64,000 nucleotides of DNA from the NCBI GenBank assembly GCA_947359465.1, contig OX375879.1, positions 122,350,377-122,414,376 on the forward strand. The letters are read 5' to 3'. Position numbers and translations under genes: made by a program. Below are positions 1-11,352 of the stretch, piece after piece (within the stretch, counting starts at the first letter, position 1; each line of letters begins with the position of its first letter). Origin of the DNA: Metellina segmentata. Its lineage: Eukaryota; Arthropoda; Arachnida; Araneae; Tetragnathidae. A model generated the notes under the pieces. That model ran no database searches. It had not been told where the DNA came from and saw only the letters and a program-made list of their open reading frames with translations.

Positions 1-679
1 CCTCCGAGTGCACTCTTCTCACCCCTTTGTAGAGAAGAGTGATCCCTTTTCATCAAGATGTCGAGTTCCTCACCCATTTCACTCCAGGCATTGTTCTTTT
101 TGTCTTTGTACACGGGTGTCCCAGAGGACAGGCCTCTCTGTAAATAACTCTAATAATGTTATTACCAGTTCTTTCGTCCACGCCATTTGAATCGAACAGG
201 TCACTCACCAGCAGTTTGGCGGGAGATGGGGTCAAAGCAAGCGATGAGGGCAAAATATCACAGAGAGCGAACAAAGACGGTGAGTGACCGAAAGGCAGAG
301 GGGAGCGGTTAGTATCAAGCAATCGTCTCGGAAAAATCTCCCCCAAAAGTTGCAACCCTTTGACTTTTTCCGACTCATGGTGGAAAACAAATTTGACTCT
401 GCAAACACTCCAAATCGCAACCCCGACGCGAGATAAAAGGAATGCCGTTTCTCGTTATGGCTTCGTGTTTGGCGGGACAGAAGTTGTGCAACTCCTGTGT
501 AAACACTGCTTTAGTCCATTGCGAATTGAATTAAAATACTTATATGTATTATAAAATTCATAAAACTTTTGAAAACCGTGAAGTAGATTAGTACTTTTGT
601 GATTCTCTCTATATATATTCGAAGTAAATAAGGCTCTTTGCTAAGGGATATAAATGCTCGTTCGTGCAATATTTTGATG

Positions 680-965
680 CTAAGATAGGTAGGTATTTGA
701 TTAACGTCACACTGAAGCAATATACCAGTTGACGGTCCGGGATCAAACCCGAAGGCAGAGATCCGTGGCCAACACTAAATAATTTTGAACCACTGTCAGA
801 TGACGAGGTCACACCTGAGCTGCCACCCCACTCAGTACACCAACGTGAGTACATTTGAGCCCACGACAGATTGCCCCCCTACTCCATGACGGTCTTTCAT
901 AGGATTCTAACTCGCAAACCCTCCGGTTGCGCTTCCAACTGCGGACTTTTGCCCATTGTGTCACT
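680..965 (-). mobile_element. tRNA-headed SINE, copy 1
   Basis: Read on the minus strand, this begins with a decayed tRNA-like head (box-B-like GGGTTTGCGAGTTAGAATCC). It continues through a body with 'cgtcatctgacagtggttcaaaatta', and ends with 'gatcccggaccgtc' and 'gacgttaat'. The same modules recur in order at 33.2, 40.1, 42.7, 43.1, 47.7 and 50.6 kb, which defines a dispersed family. It lies upstream of the first visible tetraspanin exon, probably in an intron. Confidence 0.7.
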
Positions 966-1176
966 CCTGTGCGACTTTAATTCCTCTTTTCAACTCTAAG
1001 CGGCCCAGTATTTTTAAATGGCAATACAATAAGTAATGTTTCAATGAAGTGTTTTTTGTTATCCGTTATCTATGTATCTTTTTTCTTGTATTTTGTCGTT
1101 TTGGGTTCTCTGTACTTAGATAGTTTTCTGTACAGAAACAAAAAATAAAGACTTTTTAAAGTATATCTCTTTTCAA

Positions 1177-1231
1177 CCCTCCTGGTGGTTGTTCCGCCGA
1201 GATATATCCTAGAAAGCTCTTGGAGGGTTAA
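1177..1231. mobile_element. Short piggyBac-like MITE remnant next to a tetraspanin exon
   Basis: About 55 bp bounded by CCCTCCTGGTGG on the left and GGAGGGTTAA on the right. These are the same ends as the longer TTAA-flanked elements at 9.26, 13.43 and 53.25 kb. It looks like an internally deleted copy. Its right end is about 43 bp upstream of the splice acceptor of the 1274-1480 exon. Confidence 0.55.
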
Positions 1232-1273
1232 TCGCACAACACCGAGTCCACTGCTGAGTGCTTCGTTTTTCAG

Positions 1274-1480
1274 TTCGAGTGCTGCGGCGTGCGGGACGGC
1301 AGCGACTACGCGGACAGCACCTGGAAGCGGAAGATCCACGAGGAGAAGAACGTCAGCCCCACCTGTTGCGTCCTCAGGAACGCGGGGCAGGACAAGGCCC
1401 ACCTCAACCCGCAGCCCCTCAACGAGAGCATGTGCCAGAAAGAGCAGGACGCCATGAACACCCGCTTCAGGCATCAGACG
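1274..1480 (+). CDS. Tetraspanin, exon coding most of the large extracellular loop
   Basis: This 69-codon exon is flanked by a pyrimidine-rich acceptor (cgtttttcag) and a consensus donor (gtgagt), both in phase 0. It starts FECCGVRDG, the CCG signature of tetraspanins, continues with PTCC, and has one further Cys in ESMCQKEQ. With the Cys of the next exon this gives six loop cysteines, as in C6-type tetraspanins, where they form the disulfides of the partner-binding extracellular loop at the plasma membrane. High GC and codon use stand out sharply from the AT-rich surroundings. The earlier exons (TM1-TM3) are not in the window. I cannot name the subfamily. Confidence 0.93.
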
Positions 1481-1825
1481 GTGAGTCACATTGGTGATCC
1501 GCGGACGTGTTGTTTCATATTGAGATAGTTTGCACTCCTATAACGCATGGGGTGGGTCTAGTGTAGCTCTGGTGAGAAGACGGATGGCTTTAGGGGAGTT
1601 CATTTCGACAAAGGTAGTAGGCTTGCCAGTGAAAAGGATTGCCATACGCAAAAGCATGTATGGCGACCGCCTTGATGAGGATTTTTTTCCCACCCACTTG
1701 TAATCGTTGTTAACAATTTCGATATCAAAAAGTAAACCGCCGCGGAAAGGCCAATTGTGGGATTATTTCATCTTGCGATTGGATAAAATAATCTAACATT
1801 TGTTTTCTTTATTAGACCTTTCGCC

Positions 1826-2067
1826 TTAACACCCTGGTGACTTATTTCCTTGTCGGAAAATGCCTTGTGGTGACCAGTTTCTGATGCAAAACCTGTTCCA
1901 AACTGTCAACAGCTCTAAGAAAGGCTTTTCCTACTCGGATCTTCGTTTGCTCTCGGATAATAGGGCAGTTTTGTCTTGTCATTAGTAAAACTGACCCAAT
2001 CGGGATGAACCTCGTCATTAGCAAGATCTTGGGCGAGATATCGCGTCGAAAGCTCTCGGAGAATTAA
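1826..2067. mobile_element. piggyBac-like MITE in tetraspanin intron
   Basis: Bounded by TTAA on both sides, with ends TTAACACCCTGGTG and CTCTCGGAGAATTAA, a slightly decayed version of the family ends. Internal phrases 'ggcagttttgtct' and 'gtcattag' recur in the copies at 9.26 and 13.43 kb. No coding capacity. Confidence 0.65.
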
Positions 2068-2224
2068 AATCTCAGACGACCTACCAACATACACCAAATA
2101 CAGAAAATTGCAGTTTTTGAAACTTTAGTCACAAGTAACGTTGAGATTCTATGTCCGTAATTATTCTTATATTTTACTAGCAAAATACCCGACCTTACTC
2201 GGTTTGAATTGGTTTACTCTAGAT

Positions 2225-2775
2225 CAGGGCTCGAAATACCCGGGTGCACAGATGCACTGTGACATGAAAATACAATTGTGCACCTACTTTTTTCACGCTG
2301 GGTGCACACAGTGCACCTAACGTTAAAAAAAAGAGGGGGAACGATTTTTATGTTATTTTTATATGTTTGAACAAAATATATATTAGTATCAACCTCTCTT
2401 GCTCTAAAGGAACATAATTAAAATTCCAAAATACACACCAAGCGAAAAAAAAAATCGCTGGTCCATAACGGGTTTATATAGAAGGAAGGTTTACTTATGC
2501 CACTGCTAACAGAACTTTCCGATGATCGAAACTTTTTCCAGATGGCTCTGTTGAAGCGACAGCCGTGCGCCGGAGAAGGGACAATATAGATGTTTAAATA
2601 TATTTATTTACTATCTACTACTAACCTATGTAAACATACCCAACTAATAAAGTAGTTTACATTACATTAATGCTCTTATATTACGTTTTTTTTTAATATG
2701 CTCCTAAAATATTACCTGTGCACCTAATTTAAAAACTTAGGTGCACCTGTATTAAAAAATCTATTTCGAGGACTG
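2225..2775. mobile_element. hAT-type MITE with perfect 8-bp target duplication
   Basis: A 551-bp element with ends CAGGGCTCGAAATA and, in reverse complement, CAGTCCTCGAAATA. It is flanked on both sides by the identical octamer CTCTAGAT (2217-2224 and 2776-2783). Inner subterminal 'GTGCAC' motifs are repeated. An 8-bp duplication and CAG ends are typical of the hAT superfamily. No transposase is visible, so it is non-autonomous. Confidence 0.88.
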
Positions 2776-3912
2776 CTCTAGATTGAAGCGATGATCAAAA
2801 TATATAATAACCTATGTCTTTTGTAGAATAAAATGATTTTATATTTTCTACAACTTACTTTGGACACAGATCCTACACATGCATATTCATTCATGTAATA
2901 TTACATTTCACCCACATCGCACCCTTGCTCTCGCACTCATAGTCAACAAAACAACATTTTTTTACTTGTGGCACTCTTGCGTCAGGCATACGACATTGTG
3001 GAATTACGCAATCTTCTTCTGTTATTATGACAAATAACTTTTTAATGTTTGAAAAGTTCTAGTTCGGATTTTTTTTAAATTATTAATCTTTCAATAGCGG
3101 CATTAACGGCATAGTTACACTTAAAATGAGTTTTATTCTTACTTACCTGACACTTTAAGTCGAATACTTTGAAGTTGTGTTGCGTGTGATGATAGGAAAA
3201 CAGTTTATTAAAATAATAAATATTTAAAACAGAGAACAAAAGAAAACAGCGAAAGAAAACAGAATAAGAGTTGTAGGGAAAAAAAGTTGCTTTAATGATA
3301 TTAATTCGGGATTCTTTTTTTTATCTCTTGATCTTGCATAGTTGCTACTTACAACTAAAAGAAGCTGAAAATATCACTGCACGCTATCAACCAACACTTT
3401 ATGTCCGTTCGTTAAATAAGGTTATCTGTCCCAAATATTCGGAAATTGTTCAAAGAACAAAATAACATTGCTCAAAGAACAAAAATAAAACTTGAAATAA
3501 TGAAGGATCAAAACAGAAATTTCATAAAAAAAAATAATTGTTGGAAAAATAATTTCTTTTTCAGCAGTACTGGCAAAGCAATCCAAGTAATCGTAATACT
3601 CAATATACATTCCAGTTTTCCTAAAACTACCAAATTATGGTTGATTTAAGCATACTTACTCAGGTGTTTTAGCATGAAACTTATCTAAATATAAAAATAA
3701 AGAAATTCTTAATATTTCATTCACTAAACTAATATATAATGTATAAAATAAAGCACATTAAAATCAATATCTGGAATAAAATTCATGTGTGTGTGTGTGT
3801 CATGCCTGTACAAACACAAAATCGAACATAGAACAGAAACACGGTAAGACTTACACAACCAAATTCAGTCACTAAATGAAGATAAGTACTCACAGTATGC
3901 AAAGGTTCATAA

Positions 3913-4130
3913 AAATATATTAAGACTTGTGGACTATCGTGTCTGTCTATATTCTGTGTGCCCTATACACTGTATAGGACAGACAGCTAGACACCAAACG
4001 CGCAAGAGGCAGATTTTCAAAACAGATATAAAGCTTGAAATGGGTCGAAAATATTGACAATGTGCAAACAAACACTCCATTCTTATTTGTATAGATTGTA
4101 ATGAATTCTCTGGGTAGCGTGCAGATGAAA
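3913..4130 (+). pseudogene. Possible Penelope-like element GIY-YIG endonuclease remnant
   Basis: From 3971 the translation reads CIGQTARHQTRKRQ and then KTDIKLEMGRKY before a stop at about 4054. The order resembles the YIGQT-R and H-K-DIK blocks of the C-terminal GIY-YIG nuclease of Penelope-like retroelements, with Cys replacing Tyr. The upstream part needs a frame change. It lies in tetraspanin intron sequence. The match is short and decayed, so this is tentative. Confidence 0.38.
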
Positions 4131-4299
4131 AATCTACAGAGAACAGTCTAGCTTAATAAAAAAGAATTTTTTATTTACAGTTTTCTTGAATAATGGTTTC
4201 TTATATACAATGCTCTGAAAGTAGACATAGGTCTATAATAATTAGATTGGACAGGTTGTCTCCACTCAATTCTAATCTAGCAGAAGAAAAGTCTACACC

Positions 4300-4935
4300 G
4301 AAGAACGGTTCTAGAGTAGTATAACGGCACTACGCTCGCACAATTTTATCTCGGGAGGAGATCACTTCGTCGGCGACACAGAACCACACAGACGTCTGGT
4401 GACGGACTACACCAGGAACTCTAGGTCGTTCCTTCTAAATAAAGTCGCGGGGACTTTAGTGTTCAGCCTTTCAAGGCTTCTGAGTTGGTGTCCTCTCAGG
4501 GCGAGGTCACACCGAACTCCATAAATAATTTCTCAAAAGAGAAGAAATTGGTCGACCTATTTGGGTCTCGGAGTAACACGCACCTCGGGATCAGATCAAA
4601 TCAAAACTGATATTTTTCTTCTCCCGATCCCTCGGCTCGGATTTTGGCGCGCTCCGGCCGCTGGGCGGAGCTGGTCCTCGATTGATCCTGATGTCACTCC
4701 GTTGGGTCTGTCATTGGCCTCGTATCTAGCGTCGGTTCGTCTAACCCTCTCGGCTGTTTCAACCCAAGCTGATGACAGTAATCCATAAAGGCGGGGTAGA
4801 ACTACATTTCCTTTGTAGTTTTACTGTCAACAGTTCAGACAGACTGGCGACTCTCCATTGTGGTTCGCACCTGTGCCTCTCGGCGAACTCCGTCGGGGGT
4901 TTAGATTTCGCATTGGGAGGATCAATGGATGGCCT
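4300..4935. other. GC-rich unassigned block in tetraspanin intron
   Basis: Visibly richer in G and C than the AT-rich DNA around it, without a convincing ORF. It contains an imperfect palindrome, TGACAGTAA at 4773 pairing with TTACTGTCA at 4823. It could be a solo LTR or another inserted element, but I found no flanking duplication or second copy in the window. Confidence 0.35.
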
Positions 4936-5971
4936 TCATCAATGAATCCTCACAAGATGTAGTACACATATAAATCGTTGTAGTACTCGTATAAATATCC
5001 TTGTATTAGAGTCTCCCATTATAGTTAAGGCACGAAACCAAAACATTAGAAAATATCTTTTACATGAAATAATTTCTGCTTTTGCGTAAAAATGATCTAA
5101 GAAAGCAAAAGAATATTTACAGTTGCTTAGTTTTTATATGTAGATTACATTTACAGTTCAATAATAAGTGCGAATACATTAAGTTGTTACAAAGTATTAA
5201 AAAAAAATAGTTTTTTAATTTTGCAATGTTACTATTGTATAAAGCTAATGATTTTATGCTAGTATGAGAATTTAGTGGGACAACACTGTTTCTATACTTG
5301 TGTTAGTTTAACACTTACATAAATATTACTTTCTGATTTTTTCGCATGGAATTAATTTCACATATTTGGAATCTTTGTTCTATTTTTAGTTGTAAGATGT
5401 AAAATTACAGAATAGTAAATATATATATCAAACTTAACATTATAAATTTTAATAGAATTTTAAGTTATAGAAAGAAAGAAAAATCTTTAGAGTTTGGAAA
5501 TGTTTTACAAAGAAAGTATAGAATAATAGAGTATACATGTAAATAAATTACTTGTATAATGTATATGTATAAAACAAACGCGTATTTCAAAACCGTATTC
5601 CGTAACCTTTACTTCACGCCAATACCAGCATACACACCAAACAATGCCAATTGAAGCGGAAAATAAATGTTGAAGCGCAGCATTTCCCGCGAGAACGCGT
5701 AACTGGCTTCTGAGACATCACTCCACACCACGCGCTTGTGCGTGATTGGTTCTTTAGTGTTGACGCGCGAGATCGGCAACAAAAGTGTTAAGCACCTCGT
5801 ATGAAAAATGGGGTCAAACGAACAACAGACAGGTCTAAACTTTAAGGCGGGAGCATTTCTTCCGTTAGTTACATTTAGCAAGATGAAAGAGCTATACACC
5901 AGTGAAAAATAGCTAGTATTTGTGAGTGGCTCTGATAGTTTTCTGCGTTAATGTAACGTTTGCTCTTCCAG

Positions 5972-6055
5972 GGATGCAAGAACAAATTGGAGGAGTACTT
6001 GAAAGATGAAAGCATGCTTTTCCTCGGCCTTGGATGTGTGGTGGCCGCACTCGAG
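5972..6055 (+). CDS. Tetraspanin, exon coding loop end and fourth transmembrane segment
   Basis: This 28-codon, phase-0 exon is flanked by the acceptor gctcttccag and the donor gtaaga. It encodes GCKNKLEEYLKDE followed by the hydrophobic stretch MLFLGLGCVVAALE. GC-K-L-x-x-x-L is the usual sequence between the last loop cysteine and TM4 in tetraspanins. It joins in frame to the 1274-1480 exon across a 4.5 kb intron filled with MITEs, and to the last exon across 1.4 kb. Confidence 0.93.
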
Positions 6056-6116
6056 GTAAGACTCTTTTTTTTTTCTAACTTTTGACGGTTTTTCTTAAAA
6101 TACTGAGTGATTAGTT

Positions 6117-6190
6117 GATCCCGGACCGTCGCCAATTTCCCGTTGTGTTGCTTCAATGCGACGTTAATACAGGTATTTACCAACTAACTA
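6117..6190 (+). mobile_element. SINE 3'-end fragment in tetraspanin intron
   Basis: Contains 'gatcccggaccgtcg', 'gtgttgcttcaatgcgacg' and 'ttaa', the 3' module shared with the longer SINE copies at 0.7, 42.7 and 43.1 kb. The tRNA head and body are missing, so it is 5'-truncated. Confidence 0.6.
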
Positions 6191-6794
6191 CATTATCTAC
6201 TTTTTAGTGCAATTGGTACAAATCAGTTTTGGAGTGGAATTTTGAATTAGCCTTTGGAAATTGTTAAAAGATATGTATTTTCTCTACAGGCGTCTTTGAC
6301 AAAAGATGTGCGCAATATAAAATGGGGGGGGGGGAGTCAATGATTCCTCCAGTTAATACTTTTTATTTTTCACCGTAAAAGGTTTCCAAAAATGATTTGA
6401 CTCCGTCGGTCTCAGCTTCGCTAAATATGGTCCTTGCCCCTTGAATCCCAAATCAATCAACCAAAATTGAATCTGCCATTCTGTCAAGACACTATATGAA
6501 TTACTGATTAAAAAAATTAATAACATAAAATAGTTGTTTTAGTCAGAAATGATTAAAAAACCGTTTATTGGAAGCAGTTTTCACTAAACCACAAAGTCTT
6601 GTAATATCAATTTTATTAGTACAAAGTTGTTGTTGTTTCTTATGCCTACACTGGCAAACCAGAGGAGTGCCAGGTCCGTCGAAGACGGCAAGAGGCGAGG
6701 GGGTACGCCTTCCATGTTATTGAGCCCCATTGGGAGGAAATCCGACTTTGCTCGACATACATGACACATCCGTTTTACAGGAAGGTCCCTTTCA

Positions 6795-7056
6795 TACATC
6801 TATTCACTCACACATATCGTAATTTAGATCCCAATCAGAGGCCGATAACCCCCTGATCAGGTACCCCCAGGGGTATTGATTTGGTATGGGAACATGGGGG
6901 ACATTGTGACCACGACCTATTTAACGTGCCCCAGTCACCATTAGTGAGCACGACGGTCTTTAGCCAGGACGAAGCGCCGATCTCGCAATCATCAGAATTG
7001 GAGGCTCCGCCGAGGACAGAACCCACAACCCTTCTGATGCGAGCCCGACGCTCTGC
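6795..7056 (-). mobile_element. Second tRNA-like SINE family copy in tetraspanin intron 2
   Basis: On the minus strand it starts with a tRNA-like head (CTAGGCAGAGCGTCGGGCTC, then GGTTGTGGGTTCTGTCC resembling box B) and continues with a body ending near 'ggatctaaattacgat'. The body differs from the commoner SINE family in the window, so I treat it as separate. A decayed box B makes it inactive-looking. Confidence 0.5.
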
Positions 7057-7475
7057 CTAGTTTCAAATTTCAAACGGTCTTATATTAAATGCAGAGGCGA
7101 AGCCACACACACTTTTCGGGACTTTCACTAAAAGAGACTGATGACGCCATTGTCCAAAACACAATTTACCCATTTAAAATGGTGACAAAATATAAAGGTG
7201 CCCCTGGATGCCTTGTTTTACATTCTTTAAAACTTTGTAATAAGAGGATACTCTGCTAAGTCCTAACAAAAGAATGAGGGCAGAATTATGCATTTAAAAT
7301 CGAAACTAATGTCTCGCTATGATTCATGTCAGAAATTTTAACATCAGGTTTTTTTATTCTGCCGATTCATAATTATTTTTCCTCTGGTCTTAAATACATT
7401 ATACACCACTGGGTGATTCTTTGTTTTGTAGCGTCCATGAATTCCTCAACTCATTCATGTCCTCTCTCCTTTCAG

Positions 7476-7520
7476 ATTTTTGGGATGATCTTCTCAATCT
7501 GTCTCTGCAAGGAAATCTGA
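7476..7520 (+). CDS. Tetraspanin, last coding exon and stop
   Basis: The acceptor ctcctttcag is followed by 14 codons, IFGMIFSICLCKEI, and a TGA. This is the end of TM4 with the juxtamembrane cysteines (often palmitoylated in the family) and a very short cytoplasmic tail. Together the three exons encode 111 residues of one reading frame. The 3' UTR begins at 7521. I saw no clear AATAAA in the next 1.5 kb, so its end is undefined. Confidence 0.9.
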   Translation: MFGMIFSICLCKEI

Positions 7521-8340
7521 GAAATCTAAGTCCGGGCATGTCCTTCTTCCAGCATCTCTCTATCTCTCTCTCTCTTCTTCCTCTCTTTCGAAGTATCGTT
7601 TCGTTTCATCCACACCCCATCAGATGTCGCCACTTACCGCAGCGCAACAACTCCCCGTGAATTCTGCTCTGATGTTGATGGAAAGGCAAATGCTCCAGAA
7701 GAGAGTCTTGTACCGAAGCCCCCTTGTTGTGTTTGTTGCTCTTACTCCTTTTTTGTGTGTAACAAACCATTGTTGGTTATGAAATCTGCTCTCGATCAGA
7801 AGTTACTCGATGATTCCGACGCGAAATACGACATTTGAGCGCTTATCAGTGAAACTGACGTGTGTGGTTTGAGCTCCTAAATGGAATTACCGATCAGACA
7901 GATTAACGTATCCAGACACGAACGGGTCCTTGGGAAATTCCCGAAATCTTTTTAGGTCGGGCTTTTAGTTCAAGGGAAATATATTTAATACGATAATTTA
8001 TGTTTTTTCCTATTAGAAAGTCAACTGCTGCATATAAACAATGAAATATATTCTACTTACCGTAATACACGACAATAGTATTAATTTTCTATGGTACTTG
8101 AAATCAAGGCTGATCATGGCTAAATTCAGCAGTCAAATAATGAAACTGAAAGCCGTCGAATAAGGATCGAGCCGAGTGGTGGGCTATAAACGACGACACA
8201 GCCGAAATCCAAGTAAAATTCAACCAAGTTCCCTTGTTGCACACTAAATCAGGGTTTGGTGTCCCTAGGTTGTGGACGTAGTAAGAAGGGACGTATGCCA
8301 GAAACGGCCAGCGACTGCACGTCTGAAGAATAAGTCTACG
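7521..8340 (+). other. Presumed tetraspanin 3' UTR and flank
   Basis: CT-rich sequence follows the stop codon and then AT-rich DNA. Nothing codes convincingly. A minus-strand open frame at 8104-8358 has no recognisable motif. Confidence 0.35.
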
Positions 8341-8391
8341 CCGTTTGAGTTTTAACAATCGTTTCCCTTCTCTCGTCCCTCTAGGTAACGC

Positions 8392-8560
8392 TGAGTTAAT
8401 TAAGAAGGATCGTCGTGCACCCCTTAAAAACCACCAGGACGGGAAGGAGATCTTACCGACAGATAAGACCAGCTTTACGGCTGGCGATCTCAGTGGAAAA
8501 TCCGCGGTCGTTAATCCTCTGACCGAGATCTCGGTTCAGAAAACGATGACAGCTATGTGA
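8392..8560 (+). other. Possible orphan coding exon
   Basis: Preceded by an acceptor-like tract (tctcgtccctctag, ending 8385), an open frame reads AELIKKDRRAPLKNHQDGKE and on to PLTEISVQKTMTAM, then stops at TGA. GC content is higher than its flanks and the composition looks protein-like (charged, no simple repeats). I do not recognise it and see no partner exon. It may be an exon of an unseen gene, an alternative 3' exon of the tetraspanin locus, or a transposon fragment. Confidence 0.25.
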
Positions 8561-9261
8561 AGAAATCCCTACCATAACGATCAATAAGAATGCAGAAAAG
8601 TTCAAAGGTAAAGATAACACGGCAGTTTTTGAGAGATAATTATCACTTTTACAAATCCGCCTAGTCTAACCTCGTTTAAATTTGTAACTTACCTTGAATC
8701 TATGCATTTGGCTAAAACAAACGAAAAGTTATTTCATGAGATGGCAATCGAAAACGTGTCTTTTCCTTCAATTGGACGGCTTAAAGTTACAGTGATGTAA
8801 GTCACTTTTTCAAAAAGAAGACTTAGACACAGAAACCATGTATGTTATAACCACATTTTCCTTTACATCATTAGTTAGACACAGAAACCAGATCTAGATG
8901 AGTCAATCTGTTCATTGAAAACGAGAAGAAAATCAGATCTTTAATCAACGGCCAACTGGATAGCAGTAGAAGTTCTGTCTTTTTTTCTTCCGAAAACGTG
9001 ACTTACACCATTGTAACTTTAACCCGTCTAATTGATGGTATTGACTCATTTAATCGTATTGAGTCATTATGCTGAAATCATCGCTCCGTTTATAAGATTT
9101 CAAAAAACTGTTAAAAATCATGTCTTATTTTTAACAATTCAATCTTCCCCTACCTTAGGTGTAGTTGATGGGTGAATCTACAGGCCTCAGGTGAAGGAAG
9201 ACTGATTTACAGGGGTCTATTATCCGAGCCAGTCCGTAACTGGGCATTTCAAGATGTCTTC
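8561..9261. other. No feature recognised
   Basis: AT-rich DNA. A short 'agacacagaaacca' phrase occurs twice (about 8825 and 8877). I see no gene. Confidence 0.4.
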
Positions 9262-9478
9262 TTAACCCTCCTGATGGTTCGCATTAAAAACTGCCCTGAA
9301 GTGGGCAGTTTCTGATGCCAAAACCTGTTCCAAACTATCACCAGTTCTGAGCAAGGGTTGAGTTGTTTTTCTGATTTGGATCTTCTCCTTTGAGCAGCAG
9401 GGCAGTTTTGTCTCGTGGAGGTTGCAAAATTGACCCGATATTGAACGAGATAGCTCGTCGAAACATTTGGAGGGTTAA
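9262..9478. mobile_element. piggyBac-like MITE, best-preserved copy
   Basis: This 217-bp element has TTAACCCTCCTGATGG on the left and TTTGGAGGGTTAA on the right. That is TTAA duplications plus inverted CCCTCC/GGAGGG ends, as in piggyBac elements. The interior is non-coding and shares 'aacctgttccaaact' and 'gggcagttttgtct' with the 1.83 kb copy. Confidence 0.8.
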
Positions 9479-10414
9479 GAACCAAGATCGGTAATTTCTT
9501 AAATAGAGCTGAGAGATTATGATTTTACCAGAGAACAAAATTTTCATGAGTGATAATAAACTTGTCATCGCGCTTTAATTGGAAACTGTACAATATCAAT
9601 GGAAAACTATTTTGAAACGGTTTCTGAATGAAAATCCATTAATATTCTTTATATAAAATATTAACAAATTAATCATTTCATTATAAAAAGAAATGTAAGA
9701 AGTTGACGGTGCATCATACTTTTTCCTTTTTTGCTAGGAATTGTGTAAGTTTTCCTGAAAATAGTTTTTGCATATTTTAAGAAAACAGTCCTTTTAAACT
9801 CACGTGACTGTTACAATCGCAATTACTTTTGAGGATGACATTCAACAGGATTTCAGATTTTGTGATAAGCGTTTAAATGCTCCAATGTTTGTAAAAAGAT
9901 TTAGATTTTGAATAAGCTTGTTAATGTGTGGTTATGTATTTCTTTGCTCAATGATGTATATATATATATATATAATCTGAAATATATAATGGGTGTTCTT
10001 GTAGAAGATAAACGGGAATTTAAGTACTAAATTTTTAAATTGTCTAACAACTTCTGGCTTTATAAAAGCATACTCACCGAACCCACGCAGTTTTATAAAC
10101 TAAAGCCCACAATGAATTGAGTGAACTACGAATAATATAAAGACCTATAAATAAAATTATTTTATAAGAAAAGTTTAAAAATGTAAATAAATTATTTTTA
10201 AACTTTGATTCACACTAATTCAAGTGATTTTCGAAATGCAACCAGTATTGTCTATAAAGTACTTATTCATACAGTAAAAAAGATTTGCCCTGAGACATAG
10301 TGTTTTGCAGGGACGTGTTGAAAGAGGAACGGGACACTTCACGAGTGATCACACCTTTATGAAACAAAAAGTTCTGAAGTTTGTTCAATTGTCTATCGGA
10401 ATTGCTGTCTTATA
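9479..10414. other. No gene; short TA microsatellite
   Basis: AT-rich sequence with a (TA)n tract near 9957-9974. Nothing else recognised. Confidence 0.4.
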
Positions 10415-11352
10415 CAGTGGCGTAGTGAGATCACCCCTTCCTTCCTCGGTCTTATCAAAAAGACTAATGAATTTCTAGAAATAAGACTTCATATTTGCTT
10501 TACTATTCACTACCATTGTAACTTTTTTGGCACAAGTGACGTCACTTCTGTAAAACGTACAGGAAACACTTTCTAACACAAAAGACACAGCGCCAACTAC
10601 ATTTACCTTTACAGAAAAAGCCACTCAAAAGTCATCTTCTGGGCTGACTTGTTCTGGCAAGGAAAGATATCTATTGTTGTCCTAATCTGGTATTGTTAGT
10701 CCTCCTAAACTTTGTCTAACTGTTTACCTAGACCTTAAGGAATAATTCATGACGCATTTTGACAACACCAAGAAAGGTAAACTCAAGTCTAGCAATAACA
10801 AAGAATTTAATCAACTAGAAAAAAAGCATACATGTGCCGTGCACGAATATCAGTCCCAAGTCCTCTTAGCTGCATCCAAGGCGAGAGGCATTCGTATTCT
10901 AGAGCCGAGATCGAATGAATATAGCTTTAAACCACGCCTTCCTTTTTTTTAACAACTCATTTCCGTAACCCGAACAGGGAAAATACCATCTTTCCTATTT
11001 TAAGCAGAACACATCTTCCGATACAAGGTCCTTCGCTGCGAGCAACAGAAAACACGTACAAACGATTCTGGAGAAGTAATTAAAAGAAAATTAAAATAAT
11101 CGCAATAAAAAGTTACTTTTCTTTGATCTTCCGAAATAAAGTACTTTTTAAGCCTACAAGAACGGTTGCTACAAACCAAATCGTTGATTTAAGAAAAAAT
11201 TGTGTGAACCAACTTTGTTTTTAATATAATCTTTATTTGGCATGAAAACTATTCTTTACGAAATAATTTTGTCTTCCGTTTGGCGTAGCTGATCCTTTTT
11301 TGGATATTGCGTCATCCCATCCTTCAGATAGGAAATTCTGGCTACGCTACTG
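10415..11352. mobile_element. hAT-like non-autonomous element (CAGTGGCGTAG ends)
   Basis: The left end reads CAGTGGCGTAGTGAGATC and the reverse complement of the right end reads CAGTAGCGTAGCCAGAATTT, resembling the ends of the element at 16.68 kb. The flanking octamers do not match (gtcttata and cctaccaa), so the boundaries or integrity are uncertain. No transposase is visible inside; an open frame at 10749-10952 has no recognised motif. Confidence 0.5.

Noticed and set aside
53..355. 100-residue minus-strand open frame at the window edge
   Set aside because: No domain recognised; an overlapping plus frame exists. I could not link it to the tetraspanin.
5609..5899. 96-residue minus-strand open frame in tetraspanin intron 1
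   Set aside because: No recognisable domain, on the opposite strand within an intron. Probably chance or part of an unrecognised repeat.
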